A program made the translations under genes and the position numbers. A model generated the notes under the pieces. The model made no database searches, was not told the origin of the DNA, and saw only the letters and a list, made by a program, of their open reading frames with translations. Positions 47,570-55,833 of a stretch of 64,000 bases of DNA are shown here, piece by piece. The stretch is from Helicobacter japonicus (lineage in GTDB: Bacteria; Campylobacterota; Campylobacteria; Campylobacterales; Helicobacteraceae). The stretch spans positions 62,001 to 126,000 of the forward strand of contig NZ_JRMQ02000005.1 of the NCBI RefSeq assembly GCF_000762845.2, written 5' to 3'. The first letter of the stretch is position 1. Each line of letters begins with the position of its first letter.

Positions 47570-49531
47570 ATGCAGCAAGTTTCACCTCATATTACAAAAG
47601 AAGACATACCTTTGCTTCAGAAAATGTCGCACACACTTGGGTTTTTGTGCGCAGATATGGTGCAAAAGGCAAATAGCGGACACCCTGGCGCACCTATGGG
47701 GCTTGCAGATATTGCTAGTGTGCTTAGTTTTCATCTCCACCTTGCCCCTCATAATCCAACTTGGCTCAATCGTGATAGATTAGTTTTTAGCGGGGGACAC
47801 GCAAGTGCGCTTGTTTATGCGCTGTTACATTTATGGGGGTTTGATGTGAGTAAGGCAGATTTGCAGTCTTTTAGGAAGATTCACTCTAAAACACCAGGAC
47901 ACCCAGAATACGGACATACTCAAGGTGTTGAAATTACTACAGGTCCGTTGGGACAAGGTATAGCAAATGCAGTAGGTATGGCTATGGCGAGTAAATATGC
48001 ACAGAATCTCTTTGGTAAAGAAATTATCTCACATTATGTGTATTGTTTATGTGGTGATGGGGATTTGCAAGAGGGTATTAGCTATGAAGCTGCTTCTTTG
48101 GCAGGACATCATCAATTATCAAATCTTATTGTAATTTATGATAGTAATACAATTACAATTGAGGGAAATACAAACATTTCTATGAGTGAGGATATTGCTA
48201 AACGTTTTGAATCGCAAGGTTTTGAGGTGTTTTCTTGTGATGGGCATAGTTTTTTAGAAATTGATAATGCAATTTCTTGTGCCAAAAGTTCTCCTAAGCC
48301 TAGTATTATTATTGCAAAGACAAAAATTGCAAAAAATGCTCTAAGTTTGGAAGGTAGTCATAAGGCACACGGCGCACCTTTGGGTGAGGAGATTATTTTT
48401 CAAGCCAAAGCAAAACTTGGTTTAGAGCCAAGTGCTTTTCATATACCCGAAGATGTAGCTTTTGCCTTTGGAGTTATGAAAGAGCGGGGTGAGCTGAGTG
48501 TAGTGCAATGGCAGAAACAATATGAGAATCTCCCGCAGATTACAAAAGAGCGACTTGATAAAATGATAGCTAAAGATGTCTCACATATTGTATATCCGCA
48601 GTTTGAAGTGGGAGAAAGTATGGCGACAAGGGTAAGTAATGGCAAGATTCTAAATGCTATTTCACAGGCTATGGAGGGTTTTATTGGTGGAAGTGCAGAT
48701 TTAGCACCATCAAATAACACACATTTAGAGAATGAGGGTGATTTCCCACAGGGTAAAAATTGGCATTTTGGTATTAGAGAACACGCAATGGGTGCAATTA
48801 CTAATGGTGTAGCAAATTACGGCTTATTCTTGCCTTTCTGCGCAACTTTTTTTGTTTTTAGTGATTATATGAGTCCTAGTGTGCGTGTAGCAAGTTTGAT
48901 GAAAGCAAGAGTATATTACATTTGGACGCACGATAGTATAGGTGTGGGTGAAGATGGTGCGACACATCAGCCTATCGAGCAGCTAAGTCATTTTAGGGCA
49001 ATGCCAAACCTACTTGTTTTTCGCCCTGCTGATGCGAATGAAAATGTTGCGTGTTGGCAAGTGGGGTTAGATTCTAAAATGCCTTGTGCCTTTGTGCTAA
49101 GTCGGCAGAATCTCCCTGTGCTCGAATCTTATACACCACAACTTAAGGAGCAGGTGCAAAAAGGCGGATATGTGATTTTGTCGCAAGATAATCCTCATAT
49201 TACACTTATGGCAAGCGGAAGTGAAGTAAGTCTCGCACTTAAGGCAGCTCAATCTTTAGAACAAGTAGGGATAAAGACACAAGTAGTAAGTGTGCCTTGT
49301 TTTGATTTGCTTTTGGAACAAGATAAAAGTTATAAGGCAAGTTTATGCAAAGGTAAAGTGCTTGCAATAGAGGCTTCAAGAGGCTTAGAGTGGCATATTT
49401 TTGCAGATGATGTAATTGGTATGTCAGGCTTTGGTGCTTCAGGTAAAGGTGATGCGCTTTTTGAACATTTTGGTTTTAGTGTGGCACATATTGTTGAAGT
49501 AGCGCAGGAGTTAGTCAAGGCAGATTCTTAA
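47570..49531 (+). CDS. tkt: Transketolase
   Basis: 653 residues. The thiamine diphosphate motif is GDGDLQEGISYEA...IVIYDSN. N-terminal ANSGHPGAPMGLADI, RFRKIHSKTPGHPE-like and GPLGQGIANAVGMA segments, and the central HDSIGVGEDGATHQP all match. AAGGATAATGT precedes the start. It links the non-oxidative pentose-phosphate branch with glycolysis. addB follows after 12 bp, as in H. pylori (HP1088-HP1089). Confidence 0.97.
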   Translation: MQQVSPHITKEDIPLLQKMSHTLGFLCADMVQKANSGHPGAPMGLADIASVLSFHLHLAPHNPTWLNRDRLVFSGGHASALVYALLHLWGFDVSKADLQSFRKIHSKTPGHPEYGHTQGVEITTGPLGQGIANAVGMAMASKYAQNLFGKEIISHYVYCLCGDGDLQEGISYEAASLAGHHQLSNLIVIYDSNTITIEGNTNISMSEDIAKRFESQGFEVFSCDGHSFLEIDNAISCAKSSPKPSIIIAKTKIAKNALSLEGSHKAHGAPLGEEIIFQAKAKLGLEPSAFHIPEDVAFAFGVMKERGELSVVQWQKQYENLPQITKERLDKMIAKDVSHIVYPQFEVGESMATRVSNGKILNAISQAMEGFIGGSADLAPSNNTHLENEGDFPQGKNWHFGIREHAMGAITNGVANYGLFLPFCATFFVFSDYMSPSVRVASLMKARVYYIWTHDSIGVGEDGATHQPIEQLSHFRAMPNLLVFRPADANENVACWQVGLDSKMPCAFVLSRQNLPVLESYTPQLKEQVQKGGYVILSQDNPHITLMASGSEVSLALKAAQSLEQVGIKTQVVSVPCFDLLLEQDKSYKASLCKGKVLAIEASRGLEWHIFADDVIGMSGFGASGKGDALFEHFGFSVAHIVEVAQELVKADS

Positions 49532-49543
49532 AAAAAACTAAAA

Positions 49544-51829
49544 ATGAAACAAACACTCAAAGTTTATAGCTCTCATCGTTCTTTAATTCAGCATTTAGAT
49601 GAAGGAATTTTGCTTGAACCTCATATGATGATGAGCGAGTTTTTTAGTCAAATTGTAATAATTAAGGACTATAGAGCTTTACCACAAGCAATGCGTTTGC
49701 CCATATCTATGCAGATTCTTAAAAGTTGTGCAGAACAACTTCAAAGAGTGAATTTTATCTTTGAAGAGAGTTTTCTAGCCTTCTTAGAATCTTCGCAATT
49801 TTTATTTGGATTTTTTGATGAGCTTTCTCAAGCACAAGTGTGTATAGAGGAGATTCCGCTCCTTGATACTTATGGGGATTATGAAGACCACTTATATGTG
49901 CTTGAATGGATTCAAAAACATTACAAAGCATATTTAGAGCAATCGAAATATTATGATGGTCTGATTTTACCTCCCAATGCACATTTAGAAATCAATGAGA
50001 CTTTTATTTCTCATTTTGAATCTATTGATATGTATGTTGAGGGTATTATAAGCAAGGCTCATCTTGCTTTACTTTCTCAAGTGGCTTGTTTTACGACACT
50101 TCGGGTGCATTTTTGTTATGATGACTATAATGCGAGTTTGCCTTTTTTACCAAAAGAAATTTTAGAGCAATGCACAACCTTTAATCGATATAGTTTTGAT
50201 TTTAAAACAGCACAAATGCTTACTCAAACTCCCATAAGTTTCAAGGCACAAGTGCGTTCCTATAGTTTCGCCCTCCGTATATCCCAAGTTGCACTTGTAT
50301 TTTATATGCTTGATGAGTGGTTGAAAAATGGTGTAAAAGAGGAGGATATTGTCATTATCGTGCCAGATGAGCAATTTACTCAATATCTTTTACTCTTTGA
50401 CAAAATGCATAATTTAAATTTTGCTATGGGGAGGGATATAACGCATTCCCTTGTGTATCAAGAATTGCAAGAAATGCTTAATGTTTATAGGGGGGATAGT
50501 ATGAATTCACCTTATGAGCGTATCTGTGAAGAGATACAAAATCGCCTTGAAATTTATACGGATAGAGAGAGTCAAAGAGTGCGAGAATATGTGAGTGAGA
50601 TTCTGTTTATATGGGAGAGTATTGGTTTTGGGCATTGTAAATTTGTGGAAATTTTGGAGCTTTTGCTTGAAGGGTTAAAAGAATATAGCATTGATGATGT
50701 TACAGGTGGAAAAATACGCGTAATGGGTGTTTTAGAATCTCGAGGCTTTATGTGTAAAAAAGTGATAATTGTAGATTTTAATGAAGGTGTAATACCAAGT
50801 GTGGCTCAAAGTGATTTATTTTTAAATTCACATTTGCGTGAAAGTCTAAAAATGCCGACAATCAAAGATAAAGAGAATCTGCAAAAGCATTATTATTCTA
50901 CTCTTTTTAGCACAGCTGATGAGATAGTGCTCTCTTATGTAGAAAATGATGATAAACATAAAAGTCTCTTGCTTGAGGAGTTGAGTGCGTATATAAAAGC
51001 ACCTATACAGGAGCATAATGGTGATAAGTGTTTTACACTTTTAGCAGAGGGTGAGAAGCTAGAATATCAAGAAGATGAGATGAGGGGTAAGATTTCACTA
51101 GAATTAAGTCCGAGCAAACTTAAAGTGCTACTAGAATGTCCGAGAAAATATTTTTACCAATATGTGGAATATTTAAGTGATATGGGGCAAGATAGGGCAT
51201 TTATGGGCAATGTTTTACACGAATGTTTAGAATCTGTATATTGTGAATATGTGGGGCAAAAAATATGTTTTGATATACAAAAGATAAGTCGCCAAGCGGT
51301 TTTATGGCTTAATGCTTACAAAAATACACAAAAGAATTTATCTGCTTTGCAAAAGGCTGATATAAGGCTTCTTGAATATGAAATTGAGCAATTTTTGTAT
51401 TCTTATGAGGGCAAAAGTGAAGTGGAGATTCTTTGCCTTGAAAAAGAAATGCAAACGCAATATGAAGGTTTTAGATTCAAAGTGCGCCCTGATAGAATAC
51501 AAAAGAATGGTGAGTGTATTGAAATCATTGACTATAAATATCGCAAAAATTTTAAGCTGCAAACAAATGTGTCAAAAATGACAGATTTTGCACTTTTACT
51601 TTATAAAAATGCTTTTAAGCAAAATTATCCCCAATATGCTTCTTTGCCTGTGAAAATGTATTATTGGAATATAAAAGATAATACAGAAATAGAAGAAGAG
51701 TTTGTAGCAGAAAAAGAAAAGGCTCTTGTAGAACATCTTACAACTTTGCAGGGCGAGATATGTTTTAGCAAAACAGAGACAAGAAGTAATTGCCATTATT
51801 GCCCTTTTACGCAGTTATGTGATAGATAG
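49544..51829 (+). CDS. addB: AddB-type helicase-nuclease subunit
   Basis: 761 residues. The N-terminal helicase-like half is much degenerated and lacks a Walker A motif. The middle has RGFMCKKVIIVDFNEGVIPS, typical of UvrD-like motif regions. The C-terminal RecB-type nuclease (about 525-760) has FMGNVLHECLES, VRPDRIQKNG and IEIIDYKYRK (PD-DxK). A cysteine in LLECPRKYFY plus CHYCPFTQLC should hold the AddB iron-sulfur cluster. With AddA it processes double-strand breaks. The ribosome site is weak, suggesting coupling to tkt. Confidence 0.92.
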   Translation: MKQTLKVYSSHRSLIQHLDEGILLEPHMMMSEFFSQIVIIKDYRALPQAMRLPISMQILKSCAEQLQRVNFIFEESFLAFLESSQFLFGFFDELSQAQVCIEEIPLLDTYGDYEDHLYVLEWIQKHYKAYLEQSKYYDGLILPPNAHLEINETFISHFESIDMYVEGIISKAHLALLSQVACFTTLRVHFCYDDYNASLPFLPKEILEQCTTFNRYSFDFKTAQMLTQTPISFKAQVRSYSFALRISQVALVFYMLDEWLKNGVKEEDIVIIVPDEQFTQYLLLFDKMHNLNFAMGRDITHSLVYQELQEMLNVYRGDSMNSPYERICEEIQNRLEIYTDRESQRVREYVSEILFIWESIGFGHCKFVEILELLLEGLKEYSIDDVTGGKIRVMGVLESRGFMCKKVIIVDFNEGVIPSVAQSDLFLNSHLRESLKMPTIKDKENLQKHYYSTLFSTADEIVLSYVENDDKHKSLLLEELSAYIKAPIQEHNGDKCFTLLAEGEKLEYQEDEMRGKISLELSPSKLKVLLECPRKYFYQYVEYLSDMGQDRAFMGNVLHECLESVYCEYVGQKICFDIQKISRQAVLWLNAYKNTQKNLSALQKADIRLLEYEIEQFLYSYEGKSEVEILCLEKEMQTQYEGFRFKVRPDRIQKNGECIEIIDYKYRKNFKLQTNVSKMTDFALLLYKNAFKQNYPQYASLPVKMYYWNIKDNTEIEEEFVAEKEKALVEHLTTLQGEICFSKTETRSNCHYCPFTQLCDR

Positions 51830-51830
51830 C

Positions 51831-52112
51831 TTAAGAATCTATAAACTTCTTATCTTTAAGATTTGGGCTAATCTCTTTAAAATAGAGATTACTTTGAGAT
51901 TTGGGTATAGTTTTTGTCGTAGGGAGTGCAAGAACCTCATAATGTTTGCTATAATCAAGATATTTTAATGTAATTTTATCGCCCACACGCACTTCTTTGC
52001 TTGGTTTAGCTATGATATTATTAATGCTTACTACACCATTTTCACACATATCTTGGGCAATAGAGCGTCTTTTGAGGATATTTACACTACTTAAATATTT
52101 ATCAATACGCAT
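51831..52112 (-). CDS. S4-domain RNA-binding protein
   Basis: 93 residues: an S4 domain (MRIDKYLSSVNILKRRSIAQDMCENGVVSINN, KPSKEVRVGDKI) and a basic tail. It resembles Hsp15/RqcP, which act on stalled 50S subunits. It starts at a TAATG overlap with the YrdC-like gene and ends 1 bp from the convergent addB stop. Confidence 0.85.
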   Translation of the reverse strand: MRIDKYLSSVNILKRRSIAQDMCENGVVSINNIIAKPSKEVRVGDKITLKYLDYSKHYEVLALPTTKTIPKSQSNLYFKEISPNLKDKKFIDS

Positions 52113-52576
52113 TAACGAATCCTTTTAATTTTATGTTGATTAATTTTGTATATTTTTGAGCCTTGATTCTCATAAATACCTCTCTTATCGCGCACAATCA
52201 CATCGCATATTTCTTCTGCCCATTGCTGATTAAAGCTACATCGTGTGAGATTTGCCGAAGTAGAATAAAGAGCAGTAAAAGGAGCAAAAAATTGCAAATG
52301 GTATTTATCCTTAATCACCCTCAATGCTTTTTGATTAGGATAAATAAAAGTGCAGAGTTTAGATTTTCGGACACGATTTTTATGTGCAGCAGGTATTCTA
52401 GTGTGAATTTTAAGAATATGAAGTGAAGAGATTTGCATAAGTATATTTTGATATTTTGGACGATTTTTTACACTATTTAGAATCTGTGGATTTTCACTAA
52501 GCAATCCCGCAGTTGTATCACATTGGGCAAGATAGATAAGAGGTTGGTATTGTGCGGTATTTTGTGTGCGTCTCAT
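52112..52576 (-). CDS. Short Sua5/YciO/YrdC-family protein (TsaC-like)
   Basis: 154 residues. It resembles the YrdC fold: YLAQCDTTAGLLSEN (a variant of the PTDTxxGL opening), KNRPKYQNILMQI (a variant of the KxRxxxxP motif), and PFTALYSTSANLT (matching the conserved STSAN). It is short and several usual glycine positions are changed. The canonical role is threonylcarbamoyl-adenylate synthesis for tRNA t6A. A second canonical TsaC elsewhere cannot be excluded. It lies 8 bp after ftsI with a weak ribosome site. Confidence 0.7.
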   Translation of the reverse strand: MRRTQNTAQYQPLIYLAQCDTTAGLLSENPQILNSVKNRPKYQNILMQISSLHILKIHTRIPAAHKNRVRKSKLCTFIYPNQKALRVIKDKYHLQFFAPFTALYSTSANLTRCSFNQQWAEEICDVIVRDKRGIYENQGSKIYKINQHKIKRIR

Positions 52577-52584
52577 AGAGATAC

Positions 52585-54396
52585 TTATTGTGTGATATTT
52601 GTTTGGGATTCATTTGTTTGGGTGGCAGTCTCTGTAGTTTTACTCATAGGTGTGAGATAATTTTCTTCAAGCAAGATATCTACAATGCGTCTAAAAATTG
52701 GTGCAGCAGTGCGTGCGCCATAATAATCATCTTTTATATCAGATTCAAAAGCTACAACACCAATCGTATAGGCATTGTTTTCGTCTTGAGCAAAACCAAA
52801 AAATGAACCATTATACTTACTATCATATTTACCATTAAGAGCGATTCTGGCTGTGCCTGTTTTACCACCTGTAATAATACCCTCTATTTGAGCTACTTTA
52901 ATGACTTTTTGAACGACCTGAATAAGTGTATTATATACTTGTTGTGTTGTCTCTGGAGAAAGAATAGCAATTGGCTCAAGTCGTTTTGGAATATACTTTT
53001 CCCCACTTGGAGAAGTTACATATTCGCTCACACGAGGTGTTACTAAATAACCACCATTGCTAAAAATTGCATAAGAGCGCAAAAGTTGCATAAAAGTTGC
53101 TCTCATTCCATAGCCATAGCTTACACTTGCGCGATATACCTCATTATTAAATGTCTTTGGGCTTGGCACTAAGCCTGTTTTTTCATAGGGCAAATCAATC
53201 CCACTTAACTCCCCGAATCCAAAAGCGTGAAGCGCAATGTGATATTCATTAGGTTTTAAATCTTTTGAAATTTTTACCATACCTATGTTGCTAGAGCGCA
53301 CAATAATATCCTCAATACTTGCGCTTTTGAGCGGGTGTGTATCACGTATAGTGTAACTTTTAAGTTTATAGTAGCCATTATCAAGATCAATAATATCATT
53401 TGGATTTATCATACCCTTTTGGAGTAAAATAGCATAAATAATAGGCTTAATCGTGCTACCGGGTTCATAAGAATATTCAATGGCATTAAGATTAAGATTT
53501 GGATAATCTTTTTGTTGAATGTTCTTTGGGTCAAAACGATTTGAAGTTGCTAGGGCTAGAATCTTACCTGTTTTAGAATCCATTATACCCGCAATAATTT
53601 CGCGCACTTTATAACGTTTTTTTGCTTCATCAAGCTCAAGTTCAATTTTTCGTTGCAAACTCAATGGTATGCTTAAAGTAACATCAAAACCATCTTGGCG
53701 ACTTTGTATTGTGGCTGTTTTATTAGCGATAATATTAAATCCTATGTCGCGTTTGCCTGTGATACTCCCATCTTGTTTTGGAGAAAGTATGTCATTATAG
53801 TATTTTTCTACACCTTTGACACCATCAACACGAGTAATATTTTGACTCTCTACTTTGCGTGTATAGCCTATAAGTGGTTCGAGTATATTTTTATACACAT
53901 AGTTTCTATTATTGCCGCTTACTTCGATGCTAAGTCCCATTTTTTGTATAACTCGTCCTTTTTTATCTTCATATTCACGAAATACATCATAACGGATAAG
54001 AATAAGATTGAGATTCTTTAAATTTGTTGCTACAGCAGAATTAAGCGTATAAGAAAGCACAACATAACCCTTTTGAGATAATTTTTTACTTATCTGCTCT
54101 TTGGGAATACCACTATATATAGAAAAAAGCGTAATAAATAACTCTTTTTTATCTGGGTCAATGCTTTGGGTATTCACACTTGCTTTATAAAGTTTATCGC
54201 TATATGCAATTTCAAAACCATCACTTGTATAGAGACTGCCTCGCACAGAAGTATCAATTTTGGTAGCATTATGTGTGGGAAGTTTGCGTGGGGTTATCAT
54301 TTTGATATAAATGATACTAAGAAAAATAATAAAACATAGAAGTATGAGGAAAAAAACAGAGATAACAACCCCTGTCTTTTTTGCATAATATGCCAC
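52585..54396 (-). CDS. ftsI: Penicillin-binding protein 3 / FtsI, division transpeptidase
   Basis: 603 residues. One N-terminal membrane helix (VVISVFFLILLCFIIFLSIIYI) is followed by a pedestal domain and the transpeptidase domain with EPGSTIKPI (SxxK), SSN and GGKTGTAR (KTG). The C-terminal tail (about 585-603) is T/Q/N-rich. It cross-links septal peptidoglycan. It follows fliE by 8 bp, so it is probably co-transcribed with flagellar rod genes, as in H. pylori. Confidence 0.95.
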   Translation of the reverse strand: MAYYAKKTGVVISVFFLILLCFIIFLSIIYIKMITPRKLPTHNATKIDTSVRGSLYTSDGFEIAYSDKLYKASVNTQSIDPDKKELFITLFSIYSGIPKEQISKKLSQKGYVVLSYTLNSAVATNLKNLNLILIRYDVFREYEDKKGRVIQKMGLSIEVSGNNRNYVYKNILEPLIGYTRKVESQNITRVDGVKGVEKYYNDILSPKQDGSITGKRDIGFNIIANKTATIQSRQDGFDVTLSIPLSLQRKIELELDEAKKRYKVREIIAGIMDSKTGKILALATSNRFDPKNIQQKDYPNLNLNAIEYSYEPGSTIKPIIYAILLQKGMINPNDIIDLDNGYYKLKSYTIRDTHPLKSASIEDIIVRSSNIGMVKISKDLKPNEYHIALHAFGFGELSGIDLPYEKTGLVPSPKTFNNEVYRASVSYGYGMRATFMQLLRSYAIFSNGGYLVTPRVSEYVTSPSGEKYIPKRLEPIAILSPETTQQVYNTLIQVVQKVIKVAQIEGIITGGKTGTARIALNGKYDSKYNGSFFGFAQDENNAYTIGVVAFESDIKDDYYGARTAAPIFRRIVDILLEENYLTPMSKTTETATQTNESQTNITQ

Positions 54397-54404
54397 GCAA
54401 ACCC

Positions 54405-54716
54405 TTAAATTTGAGTTCTTAAAATCTCTTTATAAGCATTAATTGCTTTATTTCTTACTTCAAGCATTACTTTCATACTATTTTCAGCACGATTAATTGC
54501 AATTGCTGCTTGATGTAAATCTTTCACTTGTCCGCTTGCTATATCAGCAAGAGCTTTTTCTGAAATCTGTTGTTCTGTATTGACATCTTGGATAGAGTTC
54601 TTAAGAGCATTGACAAAGTCAAGTCCATTTTGTTTTTCTTTGTTGTTTTGTATATTTTGATTATCTATGTCAATAGGCTGAATATTGTTTGTAATTACAC
54701 CAAATTGGTTAGCCAT
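54405..54716 (-). CDS. fliE: Flagellar hook-basal body protein FliE
   Basis: 103 residues. The C-terminal half (DIASGQVKDLHQAAIAINRAENSMKVMLEVRNKAINAYKEILR in pieces) is the FliE signature. It joins the MS ring to the rod. An AGGAGA site precedes the ATG. It is third in the flgB-flgC-fliE transcript. Confidence 0.95.
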   Translation of the reverse strand: MANQFGVITNNIQPIDIDNQNIQNNKEKQNGLDFVNALKNSIQDVNTEQQISEKALADIASGQVKDLHQAAIAINRAENSMKVMLEVRNKAINAYKEILRTQI

Positions 54717-54725
54717 TTATTTCTC

Positions 54726-55217
54726 CTATGCTTGGAACATTGTAATTGCGTTACTTGCCATATTTTTTGCACTTTGAAACGCTGCAACATTTGCTTGATA
54801 TGCTCGTGTTGCTTCTATTAAATCGGCCATTTCGACAACAGGATTAACATTAGGATAAGCGACATAGCCTTCAGAGTTTGCATCTGGGTGGCTTGGGTCA
54901 TACTTCATCAATGGTTCCCTATCATCTCGTGCAATTTTATGAATATAAACGCTCATTATAGCAGGTTTTGGTTCTTTTCCCAAATCACCCTCGTGTAATG
55001 GGTCTTCATATCGTAATTGTTGGTTATTTTTTCCCAATTTTTCATTTAAGACTTTATTAAAATCGAAAGCACGAAACACAACTTCTCTTCTACGATATGG
55101 ACCACCTTCATCAGTGCGTGTGGTGTTTGCATTTACTATATTTGATGAAATTGTGTTAATACGCACCCTTTGGGCTGAAAGTCCATAGCCACTAATATCA
55201 AAACTTGAGAGAAACAT
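54726..55217 (-). CDS. flgC: Flagellar basal-body rod protein FlgC
   Basis: 163 residues. The N-terminal rod motif (DISGYGLSAQRVRINTISSNIVNANTT in pieces) and the C-terminal YVAYPNVNPVVEMADLIEATRAYQANV region are complete. An AAGGAG site precedes the start. It is a proximal rod component exported by the flagellar type III system. Confidence 0.97.
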   Translation of the reverse strand: MFLSSFDISGYGLSAQRVRINTISSNIVNANTTRTDEGGPYRRREVVFRAFDFNKVLNEKLGKNNQQLRYEDPLHEGDLGKEPKPAIMSVYIHKIARDDREPLMKYDPSHPDANSEGYVAYPNVNPVVEMADLIEATRAYQANVAAFQSAKNMASNAITMFQA

Positions 55218-55241
55218 ATTTACTCCTTAACTTTTTACACT

Positions 55242-55676
55242 TTAAATATTTCTACCTGAATCTATGGCATAGCTAAAAATACCTTTATGCCGTTTCAAAG
55301 CACTTGTAAGGGCTTGATACATTGTGCTATTTTTACCCATTTCACTTGTTTCTACATCTAAATCTACACTATTGCCATCATTTTTTGCTAAATGTCCATC
55401 TCGCCAAAACATTGTGGCAGTATCTTTATCTATTCGTCTTGTATCAAGGTGTTGGCTTGAAGTTTTTGCAAGTTCAAGCTTATAACTTCTAGGTGCAGTG
55501 TCAAATAGCTTTTGATTTTCTCTCGCCAAATATTGCTCAAAATTGACATCTTTTGGGCGATACAAAGGTGTATCAACATTAGCAAGATTTGAAGCAATCA
55601 TATCTTGACGAATTGAACGATAATCAAGTGCCTTATGGACGATAGGATAAACCTTTGAAATATCTGCAATAGCCAT
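55242..55676 (-). CDS. flgB: Flagellar basal-body rod protein FlgB
   Basis: 144 residues: KALDYRSIRQDMIASNLANVDTPLYRPKDVNFEQYL is the typical FlgB opening (read in pieces), and VDLDVETSEMGKNSTMYQALTSAL the conserved end. It heads the flgB-flgC-fliE-ftsI run behind a sigma54 promoter. GAGGTG precedes the ATG. Confidence 0.97.
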   Translation of the reverse strand: MAIADISKVYPIVHKALDYRSIRQDMIASNLANVDTPLYRPKDVNFEQYLARENQKLFDTAPRSYKLELAKTSSQHLDTRRIDKDTATMFWRDGHLAKNDGNSVDLDVETSEMGKNSTMYQALTSALKRHKGIFSYAIDSGRNI

Positions 55677-55708
55677 TTTTCACCTCATATTGTTTTTGTA
55701 ATGATTTC

Positions 55709-55726
55709 AAGCAAAATACATTCCAA
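55709..55726 (-). promoter_or_regulatory. Sigma54 (RpoN) promoter of flgB-flgC-fliE
   Basis: The minus strand reads TTGGAATGTATTTTGCTT, with GG and GC exactly 10 bases apart as in the -24/-12 consensus. It lies about 33 bp before the flgB start. RpoN control of these middle flagellar genes is established in H. pylori. Confidence 0.85.
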
Positions 55727-55833
55727 ATAAAGCCTCACCTATATAAGAAGCTTAATGAGATAAGAAAGCTTAAGGCAAGGTATATTATAATATTTTTAAA
55801 TAGATAGAGCATCACTTGAATAAAAGGATAGCA

